Both the position numbers and the translations under genes were made by a program. Below are positions 1 through 7,341 of a DNA stretch of 29,892 bases, piece after piece. This DNA comes from Bacilli bacterium (GTDB lineage: Bacteria; Bacillota_I; Bacilli_A; RF39; UBA660), in contig JAAVYQ010000036.1 in assembly GCA_022791215.1 (NCBI GenBank), positions 1-29,892 of the forward strand, written 5' to 3'. Numbering within the stretch: position 1 is the first letter of the stretch; each line of letters opens with the position of its first letter. The notes below the pieces were generated by a model that was not told the DNA's origin, searched no databases, and worked only from the letters and a program-made list of their open reading frames with translations.

Positions 1-6
1 CTCCAT
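1..6 (-). CDS. Possible 5' end of a gene leaving the window
   Basis: On the minus strand an AGAGGG ribosome-binding-site-like sequence (12-17) sits 5 nt before an ATG at 6-4, directly downstream of the HD-GYP gene. Only two codons (Met-Glu) lie inside the window, so nothing can be said of the product. Confidence 0.3.
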
Positions 7-100
7 AACTTCCCTCTAAACATTATTTTAAACTAAATTGGTAATATATGGAAGAATTTTCTTAAAATAAAAGAAAAACCATCAAATAATTTGAAAAGTT

Positions 101-898
101 TTACTTATTCATATCAACAAACTTAGACACAATATCCCTATCAAAAAGAACTCCCTTACCACCTTGCTCTAAAGGAGTACTACACAAAATAAGTTCATCC
201 AAAGCATCATGTACACTCTTTCCCTTTTTATAAACCCTATTTGTTACCATAGTATCAAAACTATCAGCGATCCCCAAAATTCTAGCACTCAAATCAGGAC
301 TATTACCATTTGGATAACCACTACCATCAAGTCTCTCATGATGCGACATAATTGTATTAAGAACATCGTCACTCAAAAAATTATGTAAAATATCATAAGC
401 ATAATCCGTGTGTTTCTTCATAATTCTATACTCAGAACTATCTAACTTACCTTGCTTACCAACAATCTTATCAGGAATCAAATATTTACCAGTATCATGT
501 AAAATTGCTGCCATATAAATATCCTTACACATAGACTCACTTAACTTTAACTCTCTAGCCAAATCATAAGCATACTTACCAACTCTAAGCAAATGACCCA
601 AACAACCCTCCTCTAACATCTCTATACTTTCATTCATCTTAAAAAACTCTTGAAGTTTTGATAAATCCACATTCTTAGTAAAAGAAACATCTAAATTACT
701 CACATAATCTCTAACATTCACAATAGGTATCTCTAACATTTTATACAAAAGCAATAACTCTTCAGGAACATCATCTACATTCTCAATAACCAAAGGACAA
801 GCCAAATTATACAAATTTTTTTCAACATCAAAACTATTCTTAGGAAGAGAATCTTTGTACTTTTCACTAACCTTATAATAACCAACCATAACCTTCAA
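101..898 (-). CDS. HD-GYP domain phosphohydrolase (putative c-di-GMP phosphodiesterase)
   Basis: A 265-residue protein with an HD-GYP domain over about residues 100-240. The metal-binding signature is visible: H102, HD at 134-135, the paired H186-H187 followed by the RLDGSGYP block to 196, and ADSFDTM at 211-217. Members of the family with this motif hydrolyse c-di-GMP to pGpG or GMP; the N-terminal 100 residues are not a recognised REC, PAS or GAF domain and no membrane segment is seen, so the signal sensed is unknown. The start is TTG at 898: AGGAG (906-910) lies 7 nt upstream, whereas the in-frame ATG three codons later has no correctly spaced site. The enzyme class is secure; the exact nucleotide substrate is inferred, and no GGDEF protein is in the window. 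Confidence 0.85.
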   Translation of the reverse strand: MKVMVGYYKVSEKYKDSLPKNSFDVEKNLYNLACPLVIENVDDVPEELLLLYKMLEIPIVNVRDYVSNLDVSFTKNVDLSKLQEFFKMNESIEMLEEGCLGHLLRVGKYAYDLARELKLSESMCKDIYMAAILHDTGKYLIPDKIVGKQGKLDSSEYRIMKKHTDYAYDILHNFLSDDVLNTIMSHHERLDGSGYPNGNSPDLSARILGIADSFDTMVTNRVYKKGKSVHDALDELILCSTPLEQGGKGVLFDRDIVSKFVDMNK

Positions 899-979
899 CT
901 CTACTCTCCTATAATATAATATTCCCTAATAAACATTACTTATACAAAAAAACATATAATTTAATAATAAACAAAAATA

Positions 980-988
980 TGATATAAT
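980..988 (+). promoter_or_regulatory. Extended -10 promoter for nfeD-stomatin pair
   Basis: TGATATAAT, a TGn extended -10, lies 25 nt before the nfeD-like start codon. No good -35 is present at 17 nt, as is usual for extended -10 promoters. The same nonamer precedes the genes at 7342 and 26441. Confidence 0.6.
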
Positions 989-1012
989 CTAAGTAGATTT
1001 GGAAGTGATCAA

Positions 1013-1450
1013 ATGAATATAAGTATAATTTGGATAATAATATTTATACTTTTAACAATCATAGAACTAGCGACAATAAATCTAGTCTCAATATGGTTTA
1101 TAATAGGAGCAATTGCGAGTTTCATAACAAGTTTAATAACGACAAACATAACCATACAAATAGCAACATTTATAATAGTAAGTTTTATAAGTTTAATAAG
1201 CACTAGAAAAATTACAAAAAAAATAAAAACAAAGAAAATCATACCTACCAATTTAGACAGAATAATTGGAATGAATGGAATAGTAACCGAAACAATAGAT
1301 AAATACATAGAAGGCGAAGTTAAAGTTGATGGAAAACTTTGGACAGCCAAATCAAAAGAAAAGATCAATAAAGGTAGCAAAGTAGAAATACTTTCTATAG
1401 AAGGAGTAAAATTATCCGTCAAAGAAATTAAGGAAGGTGAAGAAAAATGA
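1013..1450 (+). CDS. NfeD-like membrane protein
   Basis: A 145-residue protein with two to three N-terminal hydrophobic segments (about residues 3-25, 28-62) and a basic linker (KITKKIKTKK) leading into a soluble C-terminal domain (about 80-140) with the beta-rich pattern of the NfeD OB-fold, including GMNGIVTE and the GKLWTAKS region. It corresponds to the short NfeD1b type that lacks the ClpP-class serine protease domain. Its stop codon region overlaps the start of the stomatin gene (ATGA-type overlap, 1447-1450), the classic nfeD-stomatin operon. NfeD proteins are thought to partner stomatin/flotillin proteins in membrane organisation; the physiological role here is inferred. GGAAGTG precedes the ATG. 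Confidence 0.85.
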   Translation: MNISIIWIIIFILLTIIELATINLVSIWFIIGAIASFITSLITTNITIQIATFIIVSFISLISTRKITKKIKTKKIIPTNLDRIIGMNGIVTETIDKYIEGEVKVDGKLWTAKSKEKINKGSKVEILSIEGVKLSVKEIKEGEEK

Positions 1451-2340
1451 TATGGATATTTTTAGGTATAATTTTATTTATCATAATCATAGGAGTTAAA
1501 ATAATACCACAATCAAGAGCAAAAGTCATCGAACGTTTAGGCTCATACCATGCAACTTTAGGAACCGGATTACACTATGTAATACCATTCATAGATAGAG
1601 TAGCGCAAGATGTAAGTCTAAAAGAAATAGTAAAAGACTTTGTTCCACAACCAGTAATAACAAAAGACAATGTTACAATGCAAATAGACACAGTAGTATA
1701 CTTTCAAATAACAGATCCAAAACTCTATACATATGGAGTTGAAAATCCAATAAATGCGATTGAAAACCTAACTGCAACAACACTAAGAAACATAATTGGA
1801 GACTTAGAACTAGACCAAACACTAACAAGTCGTGACATCATAAACACAAAAATGCGTGCAATACTAGACGAAGCGACTGATCCTTGGGGAATAAAAGTCA
1901 ATCGTGTAGAAGTCAAAAACATAATACCACCTAGGGACATACAAGAAGCGATGGAAAAACAAATGAGAGCCGAAAGAGAAAGGCGTGAAAAAATACTACA
2001 AGCCGAAGGTGAAAAAAAGGCAGCAGTACTAATAGCGGAAGGCGAAAAAGAAAGTGCTATACTAAGAGCAGATGCAAAACGCGAAACACACATTCGAGAA
2101 GCAGAAGGAGAGGCTCAAGCAATAATAAAAATACAAGAAGCAAATGCTCAAGGAATCAAACTTCTAAAAGAAGCAGGTGCTGATGAATCAGTATTAAAAC
2201 TCAAAAGTTATGAAGCGATGATAGAAGTAGCAAAAGGAAACTCAACAAAAATAATAGTACCAAGCGACTTACAAAATCTTGTAACCACAGGAACAATATT
2301 ATCAGAAACAATCAACAAAGATAAAAAACAAGAAAAATAA
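1447..2340 (+). CDS. SPFH/Band 7 (stomatin-like) membrane protein
   Basis: A 297-residue protein with one N-terminal membrane segment (residues 2-18) followed by a complete Band 7 domain: the QSRAKVIERLG block, then GLHYVIPFIDRV, then DPWGIKVNRVEVKNI and IIPPRDIQEAMEKQM. Residues about 170-235 are rich in E, A, K and R with a heptad-like pattern (EGEKKAA, EGEKESA, EAEGEAQA), the usual coiled-coil of the QmcA/stomatin group. It is translationally coupled to the upstream nfeD-like gene by a 4-nt overlap. Such proteins form large oligomeric rings or scaffolds in the cytoplasmic membrane and can shield FtsH-type proteases; the client is unknown here. Confidence 0.92.
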   Translation: MIWIFLGIILFIIIIGVKIIPQSRAKVIERLGSYHATLGTGLHYVIPFIDRVAQDVSLKEIVKDFVPQPVITKDNVTMQIDTVVYFQITDPKLYTYGVENPINAIENLTATTLRNIIGDLELDQTLTSRDIINTKMRAILDEATDPWGIKVNRVEVKNIIPPRDIQEAMEKQMRAERERREKILQAEGEKKAAVLIAEGEKESAILRADAKRETHIREAEGEAQAIIKIQEANAQGIKLLKEAGADESVLKLKSYEAMIEVAKGNSTKIIVPSDLQNLVTTGTILSETINKDKKQEK

Positions 2341-2345
2341 AAAAT

Positions 2346-2386
2346 AAAGTAGAGAACAAACTTAACAAACGTTCCCTACTTTTTTA
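2346..2386. terminator. Terminator between stomatin and ABC genes
   Basis: A 12-nt stem with one mismatch (AAAGTAGAGAAC at 2346-2357 and GTTCCCTACTTT at 2371-2382) is followed by a T run on the plus strand and has an A run on its left side, so it may serve both convergent operons. Confidence 0.75.
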
Positions 2387-2391
2387 ATACC

Positions 2392-4527
2392 TTAAAGTTC
2401 AAACTGTGAATTATACAAATCGGCATAAAAGCCTTTCTTACTCATCAATTCCTCATGATTACCAGTCTCTATAATATTACCATCTTTCATAACTAAAATC
2501 AAATCAGCATTCTTAATAGTAGAAAGTCTATGTGCAATAATGAAAGACGTTCTACCTTCCATAAGTTTATCCATAGCATGTTGAACCAATTCCTCAGTTC
2601 TAGTATCGACATTACTAGTAGCCTCATCCAAAATCAAGAATGGAGCATCCTCTATCATACCACGAGCAATAGTAAGAAGTTGTCTTTGCCCTGCAGAAAC
2701 AGTATCATTTTGACTAATATCAGTATCAAATCCCTGAGGTAAAGTCTTAATAAAATGAGTAAGTCCTACAGTATCACAAACCTCATTAATCTTATCATCA
2801 CTAATATCAACTCTATTATAAACAATATTTTCCTTCACTGTACCGCTAAACAACCAAGTATCCTGAAGAACCATAGTAAATAGAGAATGAATATTCTCTC
2901 TAGAAAGTTCCTTAGTTGAAACTCCATCTATCAAAATATCACCTGAATTAATTTCATAAAACTTCATAAGCAAATTAACCATAGTAGTCTTCCCTGCTCC
3001 AGTTGGTCCCACAATAGCAATCTTTTGACCAGACGATGCCTTAGCGCTAAAATCATTAATAATAACTCTAGACTCATCATATCCAAACTTAACATTCTTA
3101 AATTCAATATTACCTTTAACATCAGCCTTATCTAACACTTTAACTATATTATGTTGATCATCCATTTCTTCCTCATCAAGAAATTCAAACACTCTCTCAC
3201 TAGCAGCAGCCGTACTTTGCAAACTATTCATAGCCTGAGCGATCTCTGCCAAAGGAGAAGTGAACAACCTAACATAAGTAATAAAAGCAACAATAACACC
3301 AAAAGTAATACTACCATTAATAGTAAGAAGAGCACCAACAATACAAACTGCTACATACCCAAAATTACCAATAAACATCATCATAGGTTGCATAATACCT
3401 GCTAAAAATTGACTCTTTCTATTAGCATCATAAACCTTTTTATTAATATCATCAAACTTTTCATTAGAAACAGCCTTACCATTATAAGCCTTAACCACTA
3501 ATAAACCAGAATAAACTTCCTCTATATGAGAATTAAGTTTTCCAAGTTCCTCTTGCCTAGCCCTAAAATATTTTTGAGACTTACTTAAAATAATAAACAT
3601 AAATACAAAACCAATCAAACTAGCCACAATAGCAGTAATTGCCATCAAATAATTAGTAACAAACATCATCAAAACAGTACCAAACAAAAGAGTAGTCGCA
3701 CTAACCAAAGTTGCTAAAGACTGATTCATACTTTGAGCAATAGTATCAACATCATTAGTAACCCTTGAAAGAACATCTCCAGTTTGATTCCTATCAAAAT
3801 ACTTTAAAGGTAGACGATTAATCTTAAAAGAAATTCTATTTCTAAGTTTTCTAGCAAAATTATTAGACACAACAGTCATAATAATACCTTGAAAGAAATT
3901 AAGCAAAGCACTGATCAAATATAAACATCCCAAAAATATAGAAATCTTCTTAACCCTATCTAAATTCATAAAAGGCTTAACTGCTTCTCTAATAGACTCA
4001 GGACATTCATCAATACTTTTATATAACTCATTAACATCGTTTTTATTTTGAAGACCACTTAAAACGCTCATAAACTTAAGTTGATCATCAGTACTAATAA
4101 CAACTTTTTCAACACTAAACTTTGGCAAAATAATTTCAAGCGTATTCTTAGAAAGACCCATCAAGTCATTTATAAATTCTTCACTAGACTTACTACTAGA
4201 ATTAGTCATAACTGTCAAAAACTCATTCTTTTCCAAATCATTCAATTTATAACTACTAATAACCTCATTAACATTAATATTAGCAAACTTATTATTAACA
4301 GTATTAACAATACTCTCAAATTTTTCTTGATTAACAACAAGCCCACTTGAAATAGTATCAGTTAATTTAGAAAGTTGATTAGGTGCGACAATAGAAAGAA
4401 CACTACCACTAACAGCAAAAACCAAAGCAATAAAAATCAAAATTCTAAAACTTCTAAGTTCAGTAAAGAGCCTTTTAATAGATTGTCCAAAATTCTTTGA
4501 CTGTTCCATGCCTCCTCTTCTATTCAT
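2392..4527 (-). CDS. ABC exporter subunit with consensus ATPase site (ATP-binding/permease)
   Basis: A 711-residue half-transporter: an N-terminal membrane segment (about 28-48), a roughly 135-residue extracytoplasmic insert (about 55-190), the rest of the type I exporter membrane domain (about 195-440), then the nucleotide-binding domain. Walker A is GPTGAGKT (507-514), Q-loop Q555, signature SAGQR (611-615), Walker B LILDE with catalytic E635, and the switch His in AHRLS. The signature is imperfect (SAGQ, not SGGQ), matching the degenerate site of heterodimeric exporters such as TM287/288. The start at 4527 has AGGAGG 9 nt upstream and overlaps the stop of its partner by 8 nt. Substrate unknown; the nearby GG-leader peptide gene is a candidate. 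There is no C39 peptidase domain. Confidence 0.9.
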   Translation of the reverse strand: MNRRGGMEQSKNFGQSIKRLFTELRSFRILIFIALVFAVSGSVLSIVAPNQLSKLTDTISSGLVVNQEKFESIVNTVNNKFANINVNEVISSYKLNDLEKNEFLTVMTNSSSKSSEEFINDLMGLSKNTLEIILPKFSVEKVVISTDDQLKFMSVLSGLQNKNDVNELYKSIDECPESIREAVKPFMNLDRVKKISIFLGCLYLISALLNFFQGIIMTVVSNNFARKLRNRISFKINRLPLKYFDRNQTGDVLSRVTNDVDTIAQSMNQSLATLVSATTLLFGTVLMMFVTNYLMAITAIVASLIGFVFMFIILSKSQKYFRARQEELGKLNSHIEEVYSGLLVVKAYNGKAVSNEKFDDINKKVYDANRKSQFLAGIMQPMMMFIGNFGYVAVCIVGALLTINGSITFGVIVAFITYVRLFTSPLAEIAQAMNSLQSTAAASERVFEFLDEEEMDDQHNIVKVLDKADVKGNIEFKNVKFGYDESRVIINDFSAKASSGQKIAIVGPTGAGKTTMVNLLMKFYEINSGDILIDGVSTKELSRENIHSLFTMVLQDTWLFSGTVKENIVYNRVDISDDKINEVCDTVGLTHFIKTLPQGFDTDISQNDTVSAGQRQLLTIARGMIEDAPFLILDEATSNVDTRTEELVQHAMDKLMEGRTSFIIAHRLSTIKNADLILVMKDGNIIETGNHEELMSKKGFYADLYNSQFEL

Positions 4528-6283
4528 TATTTAATTCCTCCTCTGAAAGTTGTGAAAGGGCTATTTGCTTATAAACCTCACAACTATTTAAAAGTTCTTT
4601 ATGTGTTCCCATACCGACACAATTCCCACTATCTAACACCAAAATCTTATCAGCATTCATAATAGTACCAATTCTTTGAGCAACTATCAAACAAGTAGCA
4701 TTCTTAGTATGTTTCTTAAGTTCCTTACGAAGAGTCAAATCAGTCTTATAATCAAGAGCAGAAAAACTATCATCAAAAATATAAATCTCTGGATCTCTTG
4801 CAATCGCACGAGCTATAGCCAATCTTTGCTTTTGACCACCTGACACATTATTACCACCTTGAGCAATATGAGCATCGTACTTTCCATCCATCTTTTCAAC
4901 AAAATCCGATCCTTGTGCTATCTTAACTGCCTTCTTAATATCATTTTCACTCTTATCCCCACGACCATTGTCACCATAAGCAACATTAAACTTTACAGTA
5001 CCATCAAACATAACTGCTTTTTGAGGGACATAACCAATCTTATTATGAAGAACATCTTGCTTATAATCCTTAACATTAACTCCATCAATCAAGATTTCAC
5101 CCTCAGTAACATCATAAAATCTAGGCACTAAATTAATAAGAGTACTCTTACCACTTCCAGTACTACCGATAAATGCAACTGTATCTCCCTTATTTGCCTT
5201 AAAAGAAATATTTTTAAGTAAACACTCTTCAGCATCTGGGTACTTAAAACTAACATTCTTAAACTCAACAACACCAACTAAACCAGTATCAACCTCATCA
5301 ACATCTCCATCCTTAATACTAATATCACTTTCCATAACTTCATTAATACGCTCAGCAGAAACTTGAGCCCTTGGAACCATCATAAAAATCATTGCTAACA
5401 TCAAAAACGACATAATAACTTGCATAGCATAAGAACTAAACACTACCATATCTCCGAACAAAATCAACTTATCAGCCATCAAAGCAGAATCAATAATATG
5501 AGCCCCAATAAAATAAATAGCCAAAGTCAAAAAATACATGATCAAATACATAATTGGAGACATAATACTAAAGGCTTTTTGATTAAACAACTGAGTATTA
5601 GTCAACTCATCATTAACATCACTAAACTTTTTCTCCTGATACTCTTCCGCATTAAAAGCACGAACAACCCTAATACCTGTAACATTTTCTCTAGTAATAC
5701 CATTAATCTTATCGATTAACTTTTGAACCTTTTTAAATCTAGGAAGAACAATAACCATAAGAGAAATCACTGTACTCAAAAGAACCAAAACAGCAACTGC
5801 CACAACTGCACTCCACTGCCAATTTTTATTCAAAATCTTAGTAATAGCCCACACAGCCGTAATAGGTGCTTTAATAATTAACTGTAATCCCATAGAAATA
5901 AGCATTTGAATTTGAGTAATATCATTAGTAGTTCTAGTAATTAAACTACTAGTAGAAAATTGCTTAACCTCATGAATGCCCAATTCCTCAACCTTACTAA
6001 ACAGTTTCTTTCTAACCTTCATAGAAAAATTAGCAGAAATATTAGAAGCAGTATACCCCACAATAATCGCAGAAGTCAAACTACCTAATGCACACAAAAG
6101 CATATATCCACCATTCAAAAGAATATCTTTAATACTGCTTCCTTCAGTTTGAACCAAAACAGTAATTTGTGACATATAATCAGGCAATCTCAAATCAAGC
6201 CAAACTTGTCCAACTATCAAAAAAATAACAAACAAAATTAACAAAACATCTTTCTTACTAAAATTCTTAAAAATCTTAAACAT
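4520..6283 (-). CDS. ABC exporter subunit with degenerate ATPase site (ATP-binding/permease)
   Basis: A 587-residue half-transporter with six predicted membrane helices (about 13-310) and a nucleotide-binding domain: Walker A GSTGSGKS (373-380), signature SGGQ (481-484), Walker B IFDD (502-505) with Asp in place of the catalytic Glu, and Gln536 in AQR where the switch His should be. Paired with the next gene this gives one consensus and one degenerate ATP site, as in TM287/288 and LmrCD-type exporters. The start is the ATG at 6283, with AAGGAGG 8 nt upstream; the longer frame to 6388 would run through the promoter and is rejected. It is the first gene of the two-gene operon and is transcribed divergently from the small peptide gene at 6591. 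Confidence 0.92.
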   Translation of the reverse strand: MFKIFKNFSKKDVLLILFVIFLIVGQVWLDLRLPDYMSQITVLVQTEGSSIKDILLNGGYMLLCALGSLTSAIIVGYTASNISANFSMKVRKKLFSKVEELGIHEVKQFSTSSLITRTTNDITQIQMLISMGLQLIIKAPITAVWAITKILNKNWQWSAVVAVAVLVLLSTVISLMVIVLPRFKKVQKLIDKINGITRENVTGIRVVRAFNAEEYQEKKFSDVNDELTNTQLFNQKAFSIMSPIMYLIMYFLTLAIYFIGAHIIDSALMADKLILFGDMVVFSSYAMQVIMSFLMLAMIFMMVPRAQVSAERINEVMESDISIKDGDVDEVDTGLVGVVEFKNVSFKYPDAEECLLKNISFKANKGDTVAFIGSTGSGKSTLINLVPRFYDVTEGEILIDGVNVKDYKQDVLHNKIGYVPQKAVMFDGTVKFNVAYGDNGRGDKSENDIKKAVKIAQGSDFVEKMDGKYDAHIAQGGNNVSGGQKQRLAIARAIARDPEIYIFDDSFSALDYKTDLTLRKELKKHTKNATCLIVAQRIGTIMNADKILVLDSGNCVGMGTHKELLNSCEVYKQIALSQLSEEELNNE

Positions 6284-6359
6284 ATAATTTACCTCCTTGA
6301 AACTTACTATTAGATAATAACTTAAAATCAAATAACCAAAACTTATTACGAACACAAAA

Positions 6360-6388
6360 ATTATATAGTTATATAAAAACAAAGTCAA
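6360..6388 (-). promoter_or_regulatory. Sigma-A promoter of the ABC exporter operon
   Basis: On the minus strand TTGACT (6388-6383), a 17-nt spacer and a perfect TATAAT (6365-6360) form a near-consensus housekeeping promoter. Transcription would start near 6353, leaving a leader of about 70 nt before the ATG at 6283. Confidence 0.85.
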
Positions 6389-6425
6389 TAACTATTATAT
6401 TACAATTACTGTTATTTAGCACAAA

Positions 6426-6490
6426 TTTTACAAAAATTTCACAAATGTAAAAGTCACGTAAAAACAACAAAGAAACTTGTAAAATTTTAC
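6426..6490. promoter_or_regulatory. Cluster of GTAAAA/TTTTAC dyads in the divergent intergenic region
   Basis: The stretch between the exporter promoter and the peptide gene contains TTTTACA (6426-6432) facing TGTAAAA (6446-6452), a further GTAAAA (6458-6463), and a perfect 12-nt palindrome GTAAAATTTTAC (6479-6490). This looks like operator sites for a dimeric regulator shared by the exporter and peptide genes, though the region is AT-rich and chance is possible. No regulator gene is adjacent. A weak plus-strand -35-like TTGTAA at 6477-6482 overlaps the palindrome. Confidence 0.45.
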
Positions 6491-6551
6491 GCTTTTATTT
6501 TTCATAAAAATAAATAAAAGCATTTTAGGCTACTTTTGTCGAATAAAGAAG

Positions 6552-6575
6552 TAGAGGGGAAAAACAAACCCTCTA
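6552..6575 (+). promoter_or_regulatory. 5' leader hairpin before the peptide gene
   Basis: TAGAGGG (6552-6558) and CCCTCTA (6569-6575) form a perfect 7-bp stem with a 10-nt loop, ending 1 nt before the AAAGGAG ribosome site (6577-6583). It is not followed by a T run, so it is more likely an mRNA-stabilising or translation-modulating hairpin than a terminator. Confidence 0.6.
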
Positions 6576-6590
6576 GAAAGGAGAAGAAAA

Positions 6591-6707
6591 ATGAATAAAA
6601 GTGAATTACAAGCCGTACAAGGCGGCATGATATTTTTACCATTCAAAAACGTACTTACAAAAGCAGCAAGTATGGTCTACAAAGTAGTAAAAATGATCTT
6701 AGGCTAA
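6591..6707 (+). CDS. Double-glycine leader peptide, putative class II bacteriocin or signal peptide
   Basis: A 38-codon gene with a clear AGGAG site 7 nt before its ATG. The first 12 residues, MNKSELQAVQGG, match the consensus double-glycine leader (ELxxVxGG) that C39-type peptidases cleave. The remaining 26 residues begin MIFLPFKN and end VVKMILG; they hold four lysines, no acidic residue and no cysteine. Numbered from the cleavage point, N8, K12, S15, K19 and K22 fall at 4-3-4-3 spacing, so they line one face of a helix whose other face is hydrophobic: a cationic amphipathic, probably membrane-active peptide. It is divergent from an ABC exporter and flanked by a leader hairpin and a terminator. 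No C39 peptidase or obvious immunity gene is in the window, so maturation would need one elsewhere. A pheromone or toxin role is equally possible. Confidence 0.75.
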   Translation: MNKSELQAVQGGMIFLPFKNVLTKAASMVYKVVKMILG

Positions 6708-6708
6708 A

Positions 6709-6800
6709 ACTTAAAAAGCAGGTTCTTAAAAACATACATAAAAAAACATCATAATAAAAAAGGACCTACATCGTATATTTGAGAACCATAATTTTTAAGT
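6709..6800 (+). other. Structured 3' region of the peptide transcript
   Basis: Directly after the peptide stop codon, ACTTAAAAA (6709-6717) can pair with TTTTTAAGT (6792-6800), and inside this GGTTCTT (6721-6727) with GAGAACC (6781-6787; one G-U pair), separated by a small internal loop. The two coaxial helices enclose about 53 nt. It precedes the terminator and has no open frame of note. Possible 3' UTR structure or small RNA. Confidence 0.4.
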
Positions 6801-6808
6801 CAAAAATA

Positions 6809-6838
6809 AAAACTGTTATGACCCATAGCAGTTTTTTT
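6809..6838. terminator. Bidirectional terminator of peptide gene and superoxide reductase gene
   Basis: A 12-bp stem (AAAACTGTTATG at 6809-6820 with CATAGCAGTTTT at 6824-6835, one G-U pair) has a 3-nt loop, a T run to the right and an A run to the left, suiting both convergent transcripts. Confidence 0.85.
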
Positions 6839-6846
6839 AGAATATT

Positions 6847-7206
6847 CTATAAATTCTTCCACAAAGAGTGTTTATTACAAAAAGCATAAACCTCTAAACC
6901 TTGTTCAAAAGGAACAACACACTCAGGCTTTTCACCTGGATTAAAACTAATCAGCCTAGAATTCTTATTACTAATAACAAGAATCCATTTAATATAATGA
7001 TCCACATCCATAGGATGTTCAACCTCACCTACTCTAATAAAAACTTGATCATCTTCGATTTGAAGAACAGGTCTATGCTTAACATCTCCGTCTCCACTCA
7101 TAACTAAAACTTCAGACAAAGGCTCACTACAACAAGACAAAAGTCTTTCATTACCTTCCAAAACAGTAACAATATTCCCACATTTATTACACATTAAAAT
7201 TCTCAT
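6847..7206 (-). CDS. dfx: Superoxide reductase (desulfoferrodoxin, 2Fe-type)
   Basis: A 119-residue desulfoferrodoxin. The N-terminal desulforedoxin domain has its four Fe ligands C6, C9, C25 and C26. The catalytic neelaredoxin domain has H44 (KHRP), H64 (EHPM), H70, then C110 and H113 in CNKHSLW, matching the His4-Cys iron site. The enzyme reduces superoxide to hydrogen peroxide without making oxygen and is typical of anaerobes and microaerophiles. The residue before the catalytic Lys43 is Val, where well-studied enzymes have Glu, so proton delivery may differ. AGGAG lies 7 nt before the ATG. It is a single-gene unit sharing a terminator with the peptide gene. Confidence 0.93.
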   Translation of the reverse strand: MRILMCNKCGNIVTVLEGNERLLSCCSEPLSEVLVMSGDGDVKHRPVLQIEDDQVFIRVGEVEHPMDVDHYIKWILVISNKNSRLISFNPGEKPECVVPFEQGLEVYAFCNKHSLWKNL

Positions 7207-7310
7207 ACACTATCTCCTTATTAAGGATATTATACAACATAAAAAATAAAAATTCCACAAAATTATATGCACAAACAAAAATAAACATTATAAAAAAGTT
7301 TTACATTTTA

Positions 7311-7319
7311 TGATATAAT
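7311..7319 (+). promoter_or_regulatory. Extended -10 promoter of the CmpB-glycosyltransferase pair
   Basis: TGATATAAT, identical to the element at 980-988, lies 22 nt before the ATG at 7342. The 135-nt gap to the divergent superoxide reductase gene contains no open frame. Confidence 0.6.
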
Positions 7320-7341
7320 ATATACAAAGTAGGAGTAAAAA

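Noticed and set aside
101..898. A programmed frameshift or UGA recoding signal in this genome
   Set aside because: UGA ends several clean genes, so the standard code holds, and the frame breaks seen lack a conserved slippery site with a downstream structure.
6284..6388. N-terminal extension of the first ABC gene
   Set aside because: It would begin within a near-consensus promoter (6360-6388), and an excellent AAGGAGG site marks the ATG at 6283.
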